Source of the DNA: Pedobacter psychrotolerans
GTDB lineage: Bacteria > Bacteroidota > Bacteroidia > Sphingobacteriales > Sphingobacteriaceae
Assembly (NCBI RefSeq): GCF_004340665.1
Contig: NZ_SLWO01000001.1
Coordinates: 498,450 to 562,449 of the forward strand
Reading direction: 5' to 3'
DNA: 64,000 nucleotides
The number at the start of each line of letters is the position of its first letter. Positions within the stretch are counted from its first letter, which is position 1. Under the pieces are notes generated by a model that saw nothing but the letters and a program-made list of their open reading frames with translations, was not told where the DNA came from and did no database searches. Both the position numbers and the translations under genes were made by a program. Of the stretch, positions 43,333 through 51,599 are shown piece by piece.

Positions 43333-43424
43333 AACATTACAATAAAAGTCCCTGGACGCTGCAGACTAACAAATAACTCTTTTCAGAGAAATTAGAAAAT
43401 GCGTTTCTAAAACGCTCGTCCAGG
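43321..43424 (-). promoter_or_regulatory. Interleaved inverted repeats around the start of the orphan gene
   Basis: In mRNA order (minus strand) come CCTGGACG (43424-43417), hairpin GCGTTT-AAACGC (43415-43401), GTTAGTCTGC (43370-43361), CGTCCAGG (43358-43351), then the ATG (43332) joined to GCAGACTAAC (43330-43321). The first and fourth segments pair over 8 bp, the third and last over 10 bp, and the two helices interleave. This gives either a pseudoknot or two competing folds, one of which hides the start codon. Confidence 0.55.
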
Positions 43425-43579
43425 AATATTTTTAAAATTTAATTGTGAAAATTGATCTCTCTTAGTTAGGTGAAAAAATATGTTATTTATTAATCTGCAC
43501 GACTAAGGTAAATACAATAAAATAATTCACGAAATTTTTTTAAAGAATGGGTATAAATGAAGGCAATTAGTGGTTCCAT

Positions 43580-43937
43580 CGTTGCAGTTAGTAGTTCAGA
43601 ACTTGCAGTTGATAGTTCTGTACTTGCAGTTCGCAGTTCTGTACTTGCAGTTCGCAGTTCTGTACTTGCAGTTGGCAGTTCTTAACTTTCAGTTGGTAGT
43701 TCTGTACTTGCAGTTCATAGTTCTATACTTGCCGTTCGCAGTTTTATGCTTGCAGTTCGCAGTTTTATGCTTGGAGTTCGCAGTTCTGAACTTGCAGTTA
43801 ACAACATTATACTTGCAGTTGGTAGGTTTATGCTTTTAGCTCATAGTTCTATCAGCGCAGTTAACAACATTATGCTTGCAGTCAATAGTTCAGATCATGT
43901 AGCTGATAGTTCTGTATTTGCAGTTCACTGCGCTGGC
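43580..43937. repeat. 21-bp minisatellite, 17 units
   Basis: Seventeen units of 21 bases, consensus CAGTTCGCAGTTCTGTACTTG. The first seven are most uniform and later ones more diverged (AACAACATTATG variants). Every unit is 7 codons long. The consensus lacks stops in all six frames, so several repetitive reading frames appear by chance. Nothing shows that they are translated. Confidence 0.9.
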
Positions 43938-43964
43938 CCATGCGTGTCGCTTGTGAAATAAAGA

Positions 43965-44114
43965 TTAGGATGCATCAGTATCAAATCCACACGCGGCACG
44001 CGTGCGCCAGCAAGGGGACCAAAACCAATACAGGAAATCTCGAACACTGATTGGCTCAACTCTTTCACCGTTTTCTAATTTTTTTTTAACCTCTTTAAGC
44101 TTTTCAGGAACCAT
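43965..44114 (-). pseudogene. Truncated small gene (N-terminal fragment)
   Basis: 49 codons from ATG at 44114. The start MVPEKLKEVKKKLENGERVE followed by PISVRDFLYWF is helical and resembles the N-terminus of small proteins with a VRELLSWF(G)AQRRG motif, as I recall them. After FLYWF the sequence turns into an unrelated Arg/Cys-rich tail (WRTRAACGFD), where repeat DNA joins. The gene is therefore probably broken by insertion of repeat sequence. It begins 6 bases after the membrane protein gene on the same strand, so the pair was likely an operon. Confidence 0.45.
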
Positions 44115-44120
44115 TTACCT

Positions 44121-45128
44121 TTAATTATTAGATATATAATTTAAAAATAAATTTCGAGTGTCTTTGTTAGCTAGATAGAATTTCTCGTTTATATAATCTG
44201 CTAGATCTTTAATTTCATAAGTGTAGTCATCACAATGATTATATTTTCTTATCAATTTGGCTTGATAATCTTGTTCTAGATATTCAAGTGAATACTCATT
44301 TGCCTTTTCATTTTCATATTCAATTTTGAAATCGACTTTTAAAGTTTCAAAATGTTTGATTATAATATCAATTCCTTTTTCAATGCTTTCTGAATCTGTA
44401 ATTGCATGTTCCGATTTAACTTGCATAATTCCTAATGAAACCTCCTTGCTCGAAAATTTACTTTTTATGTACTCTAATATTCTAAATATCTTTGGCCTAT
44501 TGAAGCTTTCATGAATTATTATTGCATAAATTATTTGACGAAGTCTTATGTCACTAACCTTAGAGTTTATAATATTAGAATATCTATGCTTTATATTGTT
44601 AAGGGCATTTTTAATATATTTAAGTTTCCGATTTTCTGCACCACTTTCACTAATTTTAATGTTATTAATTAAATTATAAATAAATATTAAAATAATAATC
44701 CAAAGCTCATTGGCTATATTAGAGAAATCAGGTAACAAGTTTTCTTTCTTGAAGATTAGTCGTTCATATACAAAATAGGTTGTACCAACAACGCATAAAG
44801 CATAAAATATCTGTTTTTTCCAATTAATTAAATATGTTCTATTTGTTATAATATTGAAGATTGCGCGGAATGATACATAATAAATGCTCACCCAATAAAT
44901 ATTTCTCACATAATGGTCTTGTTCAAAATGATATAGCACTGAACTTAATAGGATGATAAAGACTACAGGAGTTAATATCCTAAATGCAAAGTTAAAAGCA
45001 GGCGCTTCATCAGTTTCTAAAAAACTGGTTATCTGATAATATTTAGTATCTATAGGGGCAAAATGTCCAATAATATTTATTAAAAAAAATAATATTATAG
45101 AGATTATTATATGTATGAAAGTTATCAT
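44121..45128 (-). CDS. Membrane protein with possible lysozyme-like C-terminal domain
   Basis: 335 residues, unusually rich in Ile, Asn and Lys; the DNA is clearly more AT-rich than its neighbours, a sign of transfer. About five transmembrane helices fill residues 1-155. The soluble part from residue 190 has IYAIIIHESFNRP, then EVSLGIMQV about 25 residues later, then LIRKYNHCDDYTYEI. The spacing of Glu, G-x-M-Q and a late Tyr-Asn resembles the SLT transglycosylase/lysozyme layout, but the match is weak. It is in line with the truncated gene at 43965. No known family was recognised. A defence or envelope role is conceivable. Confidence 0.55.
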   Translation of the reverse strand: MITFIHIIISIILFFLINIIGHFAPIDTKYYQITSFLETDEAPAFNFAFRILTPVVFIILLSSVLYHFEQDHYVRNIYWVSIYYVSFRAIFNIITNRTYLINWKKQIFYALCVVGTTYFVYERLIFKKENLLPDFSNIANELWIIILIFIYNLINNIKISESGAENRKLKYIKNALNNIKHRYSNIINSKVSDIRLRQIIYAIIIHESFNRPKIFRILEYIKSKFSSKEVSLGIMQVKSEHAITDSESIEKGIDIIIKHFETLKVDFKIEYENEKANEYSLEYLEQDYQAKLIRKYNHCDDYTYEIKDLADYINEKFYLANKDTRNLFLNYISNN

Positions 45129-45180
45129 GAGTATGCTAATTATTTTATATTGATTAGGGGTAATTGATTGAAAATCGTGT

Positions 45181-45348
45181 TCTCAAATTACTTAATCCCA
45201 TTCGCAAGCGAATACGTACCTCGTTTGCATTTGAGACTAACATATTTTATGTTTTATCTGCATACTGCACAAGTATGCTATCGAACACTTCAATATATTT
45301 ACGAATGTATATTAATAATCTAAAAACAAATTACGGTAAACCGTAATT
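45181..45348. repeat. Cluster of four palindromes between the membrane protein and the EVE gene
   Basis: Outer arms TCTCAAAT (45181) and ATTTGAGA (45229-45236) enclose the perfect palindrome ATTCGCAAGCGAAT (45200-45213). A GCATACT/AGTATGC hairpin follows at 45260-45278. Last is AATTACGGT-AA-ACCGTAATT at 45329-45348. A 60-codon open frame across it (45164-45346) is probably not a gene. The element could be a small non-autonomous mobile repeat or a regulatory region for the divergent genes. It occupies most of the 337-base gap (45129-45465). Confidence 0.5.
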
Positions 45349-45465
45349 ACACATAAGTAAGTACATCCATCTAATTTACATCTTATCTACCTCCTTATTT
45401 CCTAATCCATTCCATTTTATTAGTTTTGGAGCTTAGTTCAAAGCCCCTTTAAAATCAAATATAAT

Positions 45466-45870
45466 ATGAACCATTGGTTAGTAAAATCAGAACCTTTTAA
45501 ATACAGCTGGGAAAAATTTAATGAAGATGGCCGCACCTTTTGGGATGGCGTTCGGAATTATCAGGCTAGAAATAACCTTAGGGAAATGAAAGAAGGCGAT
45601 TTGGTACTTTATTACCACAGCAATGAAGGCAAAAATGTAGTGGGCGTAGCAAAGGTGGTGAAAGAATCTTATCAAGACCCAACTACCGATGATAAAAATT
45701 GGGTGGTGGTAGATTTAGTACCTGTAGAATCATTAAAAAATCCGGTTACACTGGAGCAAATCAAGGCTGAACCCAGTCTATCTGATATCTCTTTGGTTCG
45801 CCAGGGCCGTTTATCGGTGATGCCTTTAAAAGCAACAGAATTTGATAAAATATTGGAAATGGGAAGTTAA
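45466..45870 (+). CDS. EVE domain-containing protein
   Basis: 134 residues forming a single EVE (PUA-like) domain: MNHWLVKSEPFKYSWEKF, TFWDGVRNYQARNNLREMK, GDLVLYYHSNEGKNVVGVAKVV and the final DISLVRQGRLSVMPLKATEF. EVE domains bind modified bases in DNA or RNA. In Bacteroidota this stand-alone form is common and not always part of a defence system. It converges on the cation antiporter gene with only a five-base gap. Confidence 0.92.
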   Translation: MNHWLVKSEPFKYSWEKFNEDGRTFWDGVRNYQARNNLREMKEGDLVLYYHSNEGKNVVGVAKVVKESYQDPTTDDKNWVVVDLVPVESLKNPVTLEQIKAEPSLSDISLVRQGRLSVMPLKATEFDKILEMGS

Positions 45871-45875
45871 TTTGC

Positions 45876-47066
45876 TTAAGCCGTAGGGATTTCTTCTGTT
45901 TTGGTTTTGCTCAACGTAATACCTAAAGTCATCACAATGCTGGTACCCAACACCACGAGGAATAGAAAAGAAGGTCCAACCTCAGCAATTTTCAGCGAAT
46001 TAGGCAGATTAAAATAAAGTAAAATACTAATTAAGCCACGAGGCGCAATATAAGCGATAGGGGTAAGTGCGCCTTTTTTGAACACCTTTAAAAAGAAAAA
46101 CCGTACGGCGAAAATGGTTACCAAAATAAAAAAACCATTGGCCAGTACGGGCTTGTCGTTAAGCTCGCTAATGTTCATGGTGAAGCCAAATATCACAAAG
46201 AAAAAGGTTCTTAAAATAAAGGCACTTTCGGCAGAGAGCTGATAAAGTTGTGATAAATCTGCAGAGAGGTTTTTATAAAGAAATACTCCTCTGAACCATG
46301 CATTCTGGATGGTATCTGCATTGTTCAAAAATAATCCGGTGCTCAAAATCAACACCAGCGAAGATAAATGGTACGATTGGCCAATGGCATAAACCAGGAT
46401 TAGGATAGATATAATGAGGAAGAACTTTATGTGGTGCACCAGTTTCCCCATTATATAAAGCAGCACCACGCAAGCAATCGCCGATAATAAAACGATTAAA
46501 AAAGTGCTTAACCCTAAGCCAATAAAGGCAGATGTGGTGATGGAGTGGTTGGTAATGGCGAAATTGAAAATGATAATGCCAAGGATATCTGAAAAGGAAG
46601 ATTCATAAATTACAAACTCCCGGTCTTGTTTCCCTAGTGCCGCTGCAGAGGGGATGGCAATGGCCGAACTGATTACACTAAACGGAATGGCATTGGCAAT
46701 ACAGGTATATAAATCTTTATGGGTAATCTGGTAAATAATCAGCGTGATGATGGTTGCTGTTCCCAGTAGAATGGTTAATGCAGAGAAGAAAGCACTTTTT
46801 ATAATTTTATTTTTTTCGCGATCGTATTTCAGTTCCAGTGATCCTTCAAAAACAATCAGGATTAAACCTACGGTTCCGAGTGTGGGTAAAATGGAGAGGA
46901 AATTAAAAGTCTGTATTTTAAGGTATTCGACCAAAAAGCGCAGGCCAATGCCCAGTAACAACAGTAATAAAACCGATGGTACTTTGGTTTTACTGGCCAC
47001 CAAATCAAACAGATAGGAAAAGATCACTAATCCGCTTAAAATAATAAGTATGGTATATGTAGTCAT
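45876..47066 (-). CDS. Cation:proton antiporter (CPA/NhaP-like)
   Basis: 396 residues, about 12 transmembrane helices. Landmarks are VPSVLLLLLLGIGLRFL near the start, TVGLILIVFEGSLELKYD, IPSAAALGKQDREFVIYESSFSDILGI (the Asp-containing core) and PIAYIAPRGLISILLYFNL near the C-terminus. These fit a Na+/H+ or K+/H+ exchanger of the CPA superfamily without a long regulatory tail. The cation specificity is not predictable. It lies 71 bases downstream of the thioesterase gene on the same strand and could be co-transcribed. Confidence 0.85.
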   Translation of the reverse strand: MTTYTILIILSGLVIFSYLFDLVASKTKVPSVLLLLLLGIGLRFLVEYLKIQTFNFLSILPTLGTVGLILIVFEGSLELKYDREKNKIIKSAFFSALTILLGTATIITLIIYQITHKDLYTCIANAIPFSVISSAIAIPSAAALGKQDREFVIYESSFSDILGIIIFNFAITNHSITTSAFIGLGLSTFLIVLLSAIACVVLLYIMGKLVHHIKFFLIISILILVYAIGQSYHLSSLVLILSTGLFLNNADTIQNAWFRGVFLYKNLSADLSQLYQLSAESAFILRTFFFVIFGFTMNISELNDKPVLANGFFILVTIFAVRFFFLKVFKKGALTPIAYIAPRGLISILLYFNLPNSLKIAEVGPSFLFLVVLGTSIVMTLGITLSKTKTEEIPTA

Positions 47067-47137
47067 ATATTTTGAGCGAATGGTAAGCTGCTAAAATAAG
47101 ACAAACAGTTTAACCTGAAAGAAGTTTGATGTAAAAT

Positions 47138-47659
47138 TTAGGCTTTAAAGAAGAGTGCTTTGAGTTCGCTGGCATCATCCGGTTTCATTTTTCCGCCTAA
47201 AACCAGTCGCAATTGTCTGCGGCGTAAGGCACCATTAAAAAGTTCCAGCTCTTCAGGCGTTTCAGGAATGAGTTCGGGTACGGGGATGGTTCTGGCGCTT
47301 TGATCAAGTGCTACAAAAGTGTAATAAGCCTCGTTGCTTTTTTGTCGGGCACCACTCGGAATGTTTTCTGCCCAAACATCTAAACGTACTTCTACAGAGG
47401 TATTAAATGCCCGGGTTACCTTGGCCTCAATGGTAATCACATCGCCCAGTTTAATTGGGTGTTTAAAAGATACATTATCTACAGAAGCGGTAACCACAAT
47501 CCGGTTGCAATGTTTCTGAGCCGAAATAGCTGCCGCAATATCCATCCAATGTAACAGTCGGCCACCCATTAGGTTGTTCAGCGTATTGGTATCATTCGGC
47601 AATACCAGTTCATTCATAATGGTAAAGCTCTCTCTGGCAAATTTATTTTTCAAACTCAT
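47138..47659 (-). CDS. Acyl-CoA thioesterase (hotdog fold)
   Basis: 173 residues of the YciA/BACH acyl-CoA thioesterase family. The hotdog signature is ESFTIMNELVLPNDTNTLNNLMGGRLLHWMDIAAAISAQ in two parts: the LVLPNDTN loop with catalytic Asn/Asp and the GGRLLHWMD helix. It continues with VTASVDNVSFKHPIKLGDV. It hydrolyses acyl-CoA, probably in the cytoplasm. The start at 47659 is supported by a TACTTTTG box ending 7 bases upstream (47667-47674). Confidence 0.9.
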   Translation of the reverse strand: MSLKNKFARESFTIMNELVLPNDTNTLNNLMGGRLLHWMDIAAAISAQKHCNRIVVTASVDNVSFKHPIKLGDVITIEAKVTRAFNTSVEVRLDVWAENIPSGARQKSNEAYYTFVALDQSARTIPVPELIPETPEELELFNGALRRRQLRLVLGGKMKPDDASELKALFFKA

Positions 47660-47666
47660 AATTCAG

Positions 47667-47674
47667 CAAAAGTA
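47667..47674 (-). promoter_or_regulatory. -7 box of the thioesterase gene
   Basis: The minus strand reads TACTTTTG, then CTGAATT, then ATG. It is an exact TAnnTTTG match and shares the TACTTTTGC core with the ABC-F promoter at 58717. Confidence 0.6.
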
Positions 47675-47689
47675 ATTAAAAAGACGGAA

Positions 47690-48090
47690 AGGTGGGTAGA
47701 GGTTAGGTGGGGAGATGGTGAGGTGGTTAGTTGGGTTAGGTGTTTAGATTGGTTGGAGGGGTAGTGTTGGTTAGATGGTGAGGTGGTTAGATTGGTTAGA
47801 TGGTTTAGTATAGGTTAGGAAAACGTTTTGCTGGTTAGGAAACTTTTCCTGCTAAGCGACCAGTTCGCCACCTGATCTACTCACCACCTCACCGACTTCT
47901 CAACTTACCGTCTAACCCCTAAACTATCTAACCCACAATAACTAGGAAACTTTTCTTGCTAAGCTACCAGTTCGCCAACTGATCAACTCACCACCTGATC
48001 AACTTAATAACTTATCACCTCATCGACTCTTCAACTTACCGCCTAAACCCCTAAACTATCTAACCCACAATAACCCATCTAACCGATCTA
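47690..48090. repeat. Low-complexity direct and inverted repeats in a divergent promoter region
   Basis: In the first half (to about 47830) one strand is made of GGTTAGAT, GGTGAGGTG and GTTAG words. The second half contains their complements (CACCACCTCACC, CTAAACTATCTAACCC). In addition a segment of about 125 bp (from AGGAAACTTTTC at 47819 to CCCACAATAA) is repeated from 47943. The gap 47660-48131 holds no gene. Its long partly complementary halves lie between the divergent thioesterase and amylase genes. Confidence 0.75.
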
Positions 48091-48131
48091 TTACCAAACA
48101 AACGTATATTTACCCTGAAAAACATTCGTAC

Positions 48132-49631
48132 ATGCAAAATCAAACGCTTATCCAGTATTTCCATTGGTATTACAATGACACTCAAAATTTATGGGTTAAA
48201 GTTGTAAAGGAAGCAGCTTACCTGAAAGAAATAGGTGTAACGGGTGTCTGGCTGCCTCCGGCGTATAAGGCCAGTACAGGTGCCATCTCGGTAGGTTATG
48301 ATATTTATGATCTGTTTGATTTAGGCGAATTTGACCAAAAAGGGAGTATCAATACCAAGTATGGATCAAAACAAGAATATTTAGAAGCGATACAAGCTTT
48401 GCAACAGCAAGGCATCATTGCAATGGCGGATATTGTTTTTAACCATAAAGCGGGGGCCGATGAGGTTGAAAAAGTAAAGGTTAGGACAGTAAACCCCGAA
48501 AATAGAAATGAATTTACCAGTGATGTTTTTGAAATTGAAGCCTGGACTAAATTTACTTTTCCGAACAGAAAGGGCAAGTACTCTACATTTACCTGGGACC
48601 ATCAGTGTTTTAGTGGGGTAGATTGGGCAGAAGACCGGAAAGAGACGGCCATTTATTCTATTCAGAATTTTGTTGGCGAAGGCTTTGAGGAGGTTCCTTC
48701 TACAGAGCTTGGAAATTATGATTACCTGATGTTTAGCGATATCGATTTCCGTAACCGTGCAGTAGTTGAAGAATTGAAGTATTGGGGTGAGTGGGTGGTG
48801 GATAATACCCATATTGATGGTTTTAGATTGGATGCTGTTAAACATATTAACCCGGAGTTTATAAAGGAATGGCTTGAGCACCTGGACACTAAATATGATA
48901 AGCAATTTTTTATCGTAGCCGAAGACTGGAATGTAGACAACTACGAATCGCAACTGGAATATATTAAACTGATGGAGGGGCGGACACAAATTTTTGATTC
49001 GTTGCTGCATCATAATTTTTTCATTGCGAGTAAGGAAGGGAATACTTTTGATATGCGCACCATCTTAAACAATACTTTGGTGGAGATGGCACCTGATTCT
49101 GCAGTTACTTTTGTTGATAATCATGATTCACAGCCCCTCCAGGCATTAGAAAGTTATGTAGATTTCTGGTTTAGGCCCATAGCTTATGCCATTATTTTGC
49201 TGCGGACTCAGGGTATTCCGTGTTTGTTTTTTCCTGATTTATATGGTGGCATCTACGATGATAAGGATAAAGAAGGTGATGTGGTTCATGTCGAACTCGC
49301 CATCCTTCCTGAAGTGGAAATAATGAGTAAAATTAGGGCTGCTTTTGCATATGGTGAACAGCATGATTACTTTGATCATGGAAACTGCATCGGCTGGACA
49401 AGGAGCGGAGATGATGATCATAATAATAGTGGCCTGGCAGTGGTGTTGAGTAATAGTGAGGAAGGATATAAAACCATGCAAATAGGCAAGAATTTCACTG
49501 GCAAAACATTTATTGATGCTTTAGGTCATAGGCCACAGGAAGTTGTGATAGATGATAAAGGTTGTGCAGAATTTCATTGTAATGCCGGAAGTGTATCGGT
49601 TTGGATATTGAAAGAGGCAGAAGGGTTTTAG
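48132..49631 (+). CDS. Cytoplasmic alpha-amylase (GH13)
   Basis: 499 residues, no signal peptide, of the GH13_5-type alpha-amylase (AmyA-like). The barrel shows GVTGVWLPPAYKAS, MADIVFNHKAG, IDGFRLDAVKHINPEF with the nucleophile Asp near 232, IVAEDWNV with the acid/base Glu near 264, and VTFVDNHDSQP with the transition-state Asp near 328. The C-terminal domain ends SVSVWILKEAEG. It would hydrolyse internal alpha-1,4 glucan bonds inside the cell, possibly glycogen. It stands alone next to the repeat-rich divergent gap. Confidence 0.93.
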   Translation: MQNQTLIQYFHWYYNDTQNLWVKVVKEAAYLKEIGVTGVWLPPAYKASTGAISVGYDIYDLFDLGEFDQKGSINTKYGSKQEYLEAIQALQQQGIIAMADIVFNHKAGADEVEKVKVRTVNPENRNEFTSDVFEIEAWTKFTFPNRKGKYSTFTWDHQCFSGVDWAEDRKETAIYSIQNFVGEGFEEVPSTELGNYDYLMFSDIDFRNRAVVEELKYWGEWVVDNTHIDGFRLDAVKHINPEFIKEWLEHLDTKYDKQFFIVAEDWNVDNYESQLEYIKLMEGRTQIFDSLLHHNFFIASKEGNTFDMRTILNNTLVEMAPDSAVTFVDNHDSQPLQALESYVDFWFRPIAYAIILLRTQGIPCLFFPDLYGGIYDDKDKEGDVVHVELAILPEVEIMSKIRAAFAYGEQHDYFDHGNCIGWTRSGDDDHNNSGLAVVLSNSEEGYKTMQIGKNFTGKTFIDALGHRPQEVVIDDKGCAEFHCNAGSVSVWILKEAEGF

Positions 49632-49639
49632 TACGGATT

Positions 49640-49880
49640 AACCCCCTATCCGCCTATCGGCACCTTTCCCCTTGAAGGGAAAGGGCGAGAGACAATAGAT
49701 TTCACGAAATTGAATCACATCGTAAAATCAACTCCCCTCCTTTTTTTAAGGAGGGGCTGGGGGTGGTTGTATATTTTTTAGTCAGGTAAAGGCCGTAACC
49801 CCCTATCCGCCTATCGGCACCTTTCTCCTTGAAGGGAAAGGGCGAAAGACAATAGAGAAACTCGTCATTGTTGTAAAGGT
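49640..49880. repeat. Inverted copies of the GATAGGCGG element and a CTCCTT hairpin
   Basis: CCCCTATCCGCCTATCGGCACCTTT occurs near 49645 and 49800, as the reverse complement of the end of the 240-bp repeat. Each is followed by a CCTTGAAGGGAAAGGG hairpin. A CCCCTCC-(T)7-AAGGAGGGG element lies at 49734-49756. They form the start of a 1-kb gene-free gap (49632-50642). Confidence 0.8.
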
Positions 49881-49894
49881 TTTTTCGTACGGAC

Positions 49895-50635
49895 GCTCTA
49901 ACCAATTCTTCATGCTGACCTGTAGCGCAGCGGAAAGCTACGCAGTAAATTTATTTCAGCACCTATTTAGATAAGATCCTGAATCAAGTTCAGGAGGACG
50001 ATTCTTCGAAAGGAACGATTCTCCTAGCAAAACCGTCATTGCGAAGAGGCACGATGAAGCAATCTATTTAAAGATTCTTCGATTGAGATTGCTTCAGCAG
50101 ATGAAGGATCTGCTGAAGCAATGACGGTTTTTTCGTGGGGATGGACTAAACGAATCGTCATGCTGACCTGTAGCGCAGCGGAAAGCTACGCAGTAAATTT
50201 ATTTCAGTACCTATCTTGATAAGATCCTTAATCAAGTTCAGGAGGACGATTCTTCGAAAGGAAAGATTCTCCTAGCAAACTCGTCCTTGCTGCGAGGTAC
50301 GAAGCTATCTATTTTGAAGATTCTTCGATATAGATTGCTTCAGCAGATGAAGGATCTGCTTCGCAAAGACGGCTTTTCGTACGGACGCTCTAACCAATTC
50401 GTCATGCTGACCTGTAGCGCAGCGGAAAGCTACGCAGTAAATTTATTTCAGCACCTATCTTGATAAGATCCTGAATCAATTTTAGTAGGCCGACTTTTCA
50501 AAACGAACGATTCTCCTAGCAAACTCGTCATTGCGAAGAGGCACGATGAAGCAATCTATTTTGAAGATTCTTCGATGGAGATTGCTTCAGCAGATGAAGG
50601 ATCTGCTTCGCAATGACGACTTTTCGATTGGTGCC
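49895..50635. repeat. Tandem composite A-B repeat array, period about 246 bp
   Basis: Three A-B pairs in direct orientation. The A starts (TCATGCTGACC) are at 49910, 50158 and 50402, giving periods of 248 and 244. Each A has the GTAGC-GCTAC hairpin and the CCTGAA-TTCAGG hairpin. Each B has GAAGCAATC/GATTGCTTC and AGCAGAT/ATCTGCT arms. The third pair ends just before the stop of the sugar isomerase gene. No gene is present. Confidence 0.9.
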
Positions 50636-50642
50636 CCAAACC

Positions 50643-51569
50643 CTATAAAAAATCATCTTCTTTACGATACGCTGCAATAACCGCCAATTCTCCTTCTTTT
50701 CCACTTTTTGAATTGCCGTGTTCCATGCCCATTACACCTTTGTAGCCTTTAGCGTGCAAGTGTTTAAACAGGTTTTTGTAATTGATTTCTCCGGTGGTGG
50801 GTTCTTTCCTGCCGGGATTATCTCCAATTTGGATATAAGCAATTTCATCCCAGCAACGATCGATGGTTTTAATTAAATCACCTTCGGTACGTTGCATGTG
50901 GTAAATGTCATATAAAATTTTGCACGAAGGACTTTGCACCGCCTTGCAAACCGCATAGGTTTCATTGGTTTTCTGCAGGAATAACTCAGGTGTATCGCTC
51001 AAAGTTTCGAGCACCATAATTAATCCATGTGGTTCGAAAATTTCTGCACCTGCTCGCATGGCATCAATAATATTAGCAAACTGATTGCCGTAGGGTAAAT
51101 TGCGCTCATAAAATCCCGGAACCACGGTAAGCCATTTCGCGTTGCAGCGCTTAGCTGCCTCAACAGATTTTTTACAGGTTTCGATAAATTTATCCTTAAA
51201 TTCTTTTTTTCCGGTAGCTAATGAGGTTTTCCAGTTGTCGCCGCCATCTACCACGAAAACGCCCATTCTCATGCCCAATTTTGTAAGTAGATTTCCAATT
51301 TTGTTTTGCTCTTCAACAGATCGATTTAGAAAACCGTTATCTTCAATGGAACGGAAACCCTTATCGTACATAAACTGAATCTGATCGAGAAAATTTTTGC
51401 CTGCATGATTTTCAAACATGCCCTGGTGAGGGGCGTAATCCAGGTTAAAAGTTTTATCTGCTGCAAAAGGGTTTTGCTTTTCGGCGGCAAAAGTATTGGT
51501 TATGCCTGTGCCCGCAGTAAGTGCACCTGCCGTAAGCAAGCTGCTTTTTATAAATTCACTTCTTTTCAT
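50643..51569 (-). CDS. Exported TIM barrel sugar isomerase/epimerase family protein
   Basis: 308 residues with an N-terminal signal (KSSLLTAGALTAGTGITNTFAAE) that has a Lys-Arg rather than a strict twin-Arg motif. The domain resembles hydroxypyruvate isomerase-like TIM barrels: GFRSIEDNGFLNRS, KRCNAKWLTVVPG, HGLIMVLETLSDTP, CKILYDIYHMQRTEGD and GYKGVMGMEHGNS. It is the last gene of a four-gene minus-strand run with ApbE, Gfo/Idh/MocA and SUMF1. It probably acts on oxidised sugars in the periplasm. Confidence 0.82.
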   Translation of the reverse strand: MKRSEFIKSSLLTAGALTAGTGITNTFAAEKQNPFAADKTFNLDYAPHQGMFENHAGKNFLDQIQFMYDKGFRSIEDNGFLNRSVEEQNKIGNLLTKLGMRMGVFVVDGGDNWKTSLATGKKEFKDKFIETCKKSVEAAKRCNAKWLTVVPGFYERNLPYGNQFANIIDAMRAGAEIFEPHGLIMVLETLSDTPELFLQKTNETYAVCKAVQSPSCKILYDIYHMQRTEGDLIKTIDRCWDEIAYIQIGDNPGRKEPTTGEINYKNLFKHLHAKGYKGVMGMEHGNSKSGKEGELAVIAAYRKEDDFL

Positions 51570-51599
51570 TTATTGGTTTTTAAAATGTAAAAGCCAGTT

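Noticed and set aside
43580..43937. CRISPR array
   Set aside because: Units are contiguous without unique spacers, and no cas gene is present.
43570..43961. Two repetitive frames encoding Leu/Val-rich heptads
   Set aside because: They follow from the stop-free 21-bp minisatellite unit; ordinary protein features and initiation signals are absent.
45164..45346. 60-codon frame (Arg-rich start) before the EVE gene
   Set aside because: It runs through four palindromes, which explain its content; no coding signals were seen.
48305..49013. Long antisense frames in the alpha-amylase gene (up to 210 codons)
   Set aside because: They are shadows of a complete GH13 gene and show no family motif.
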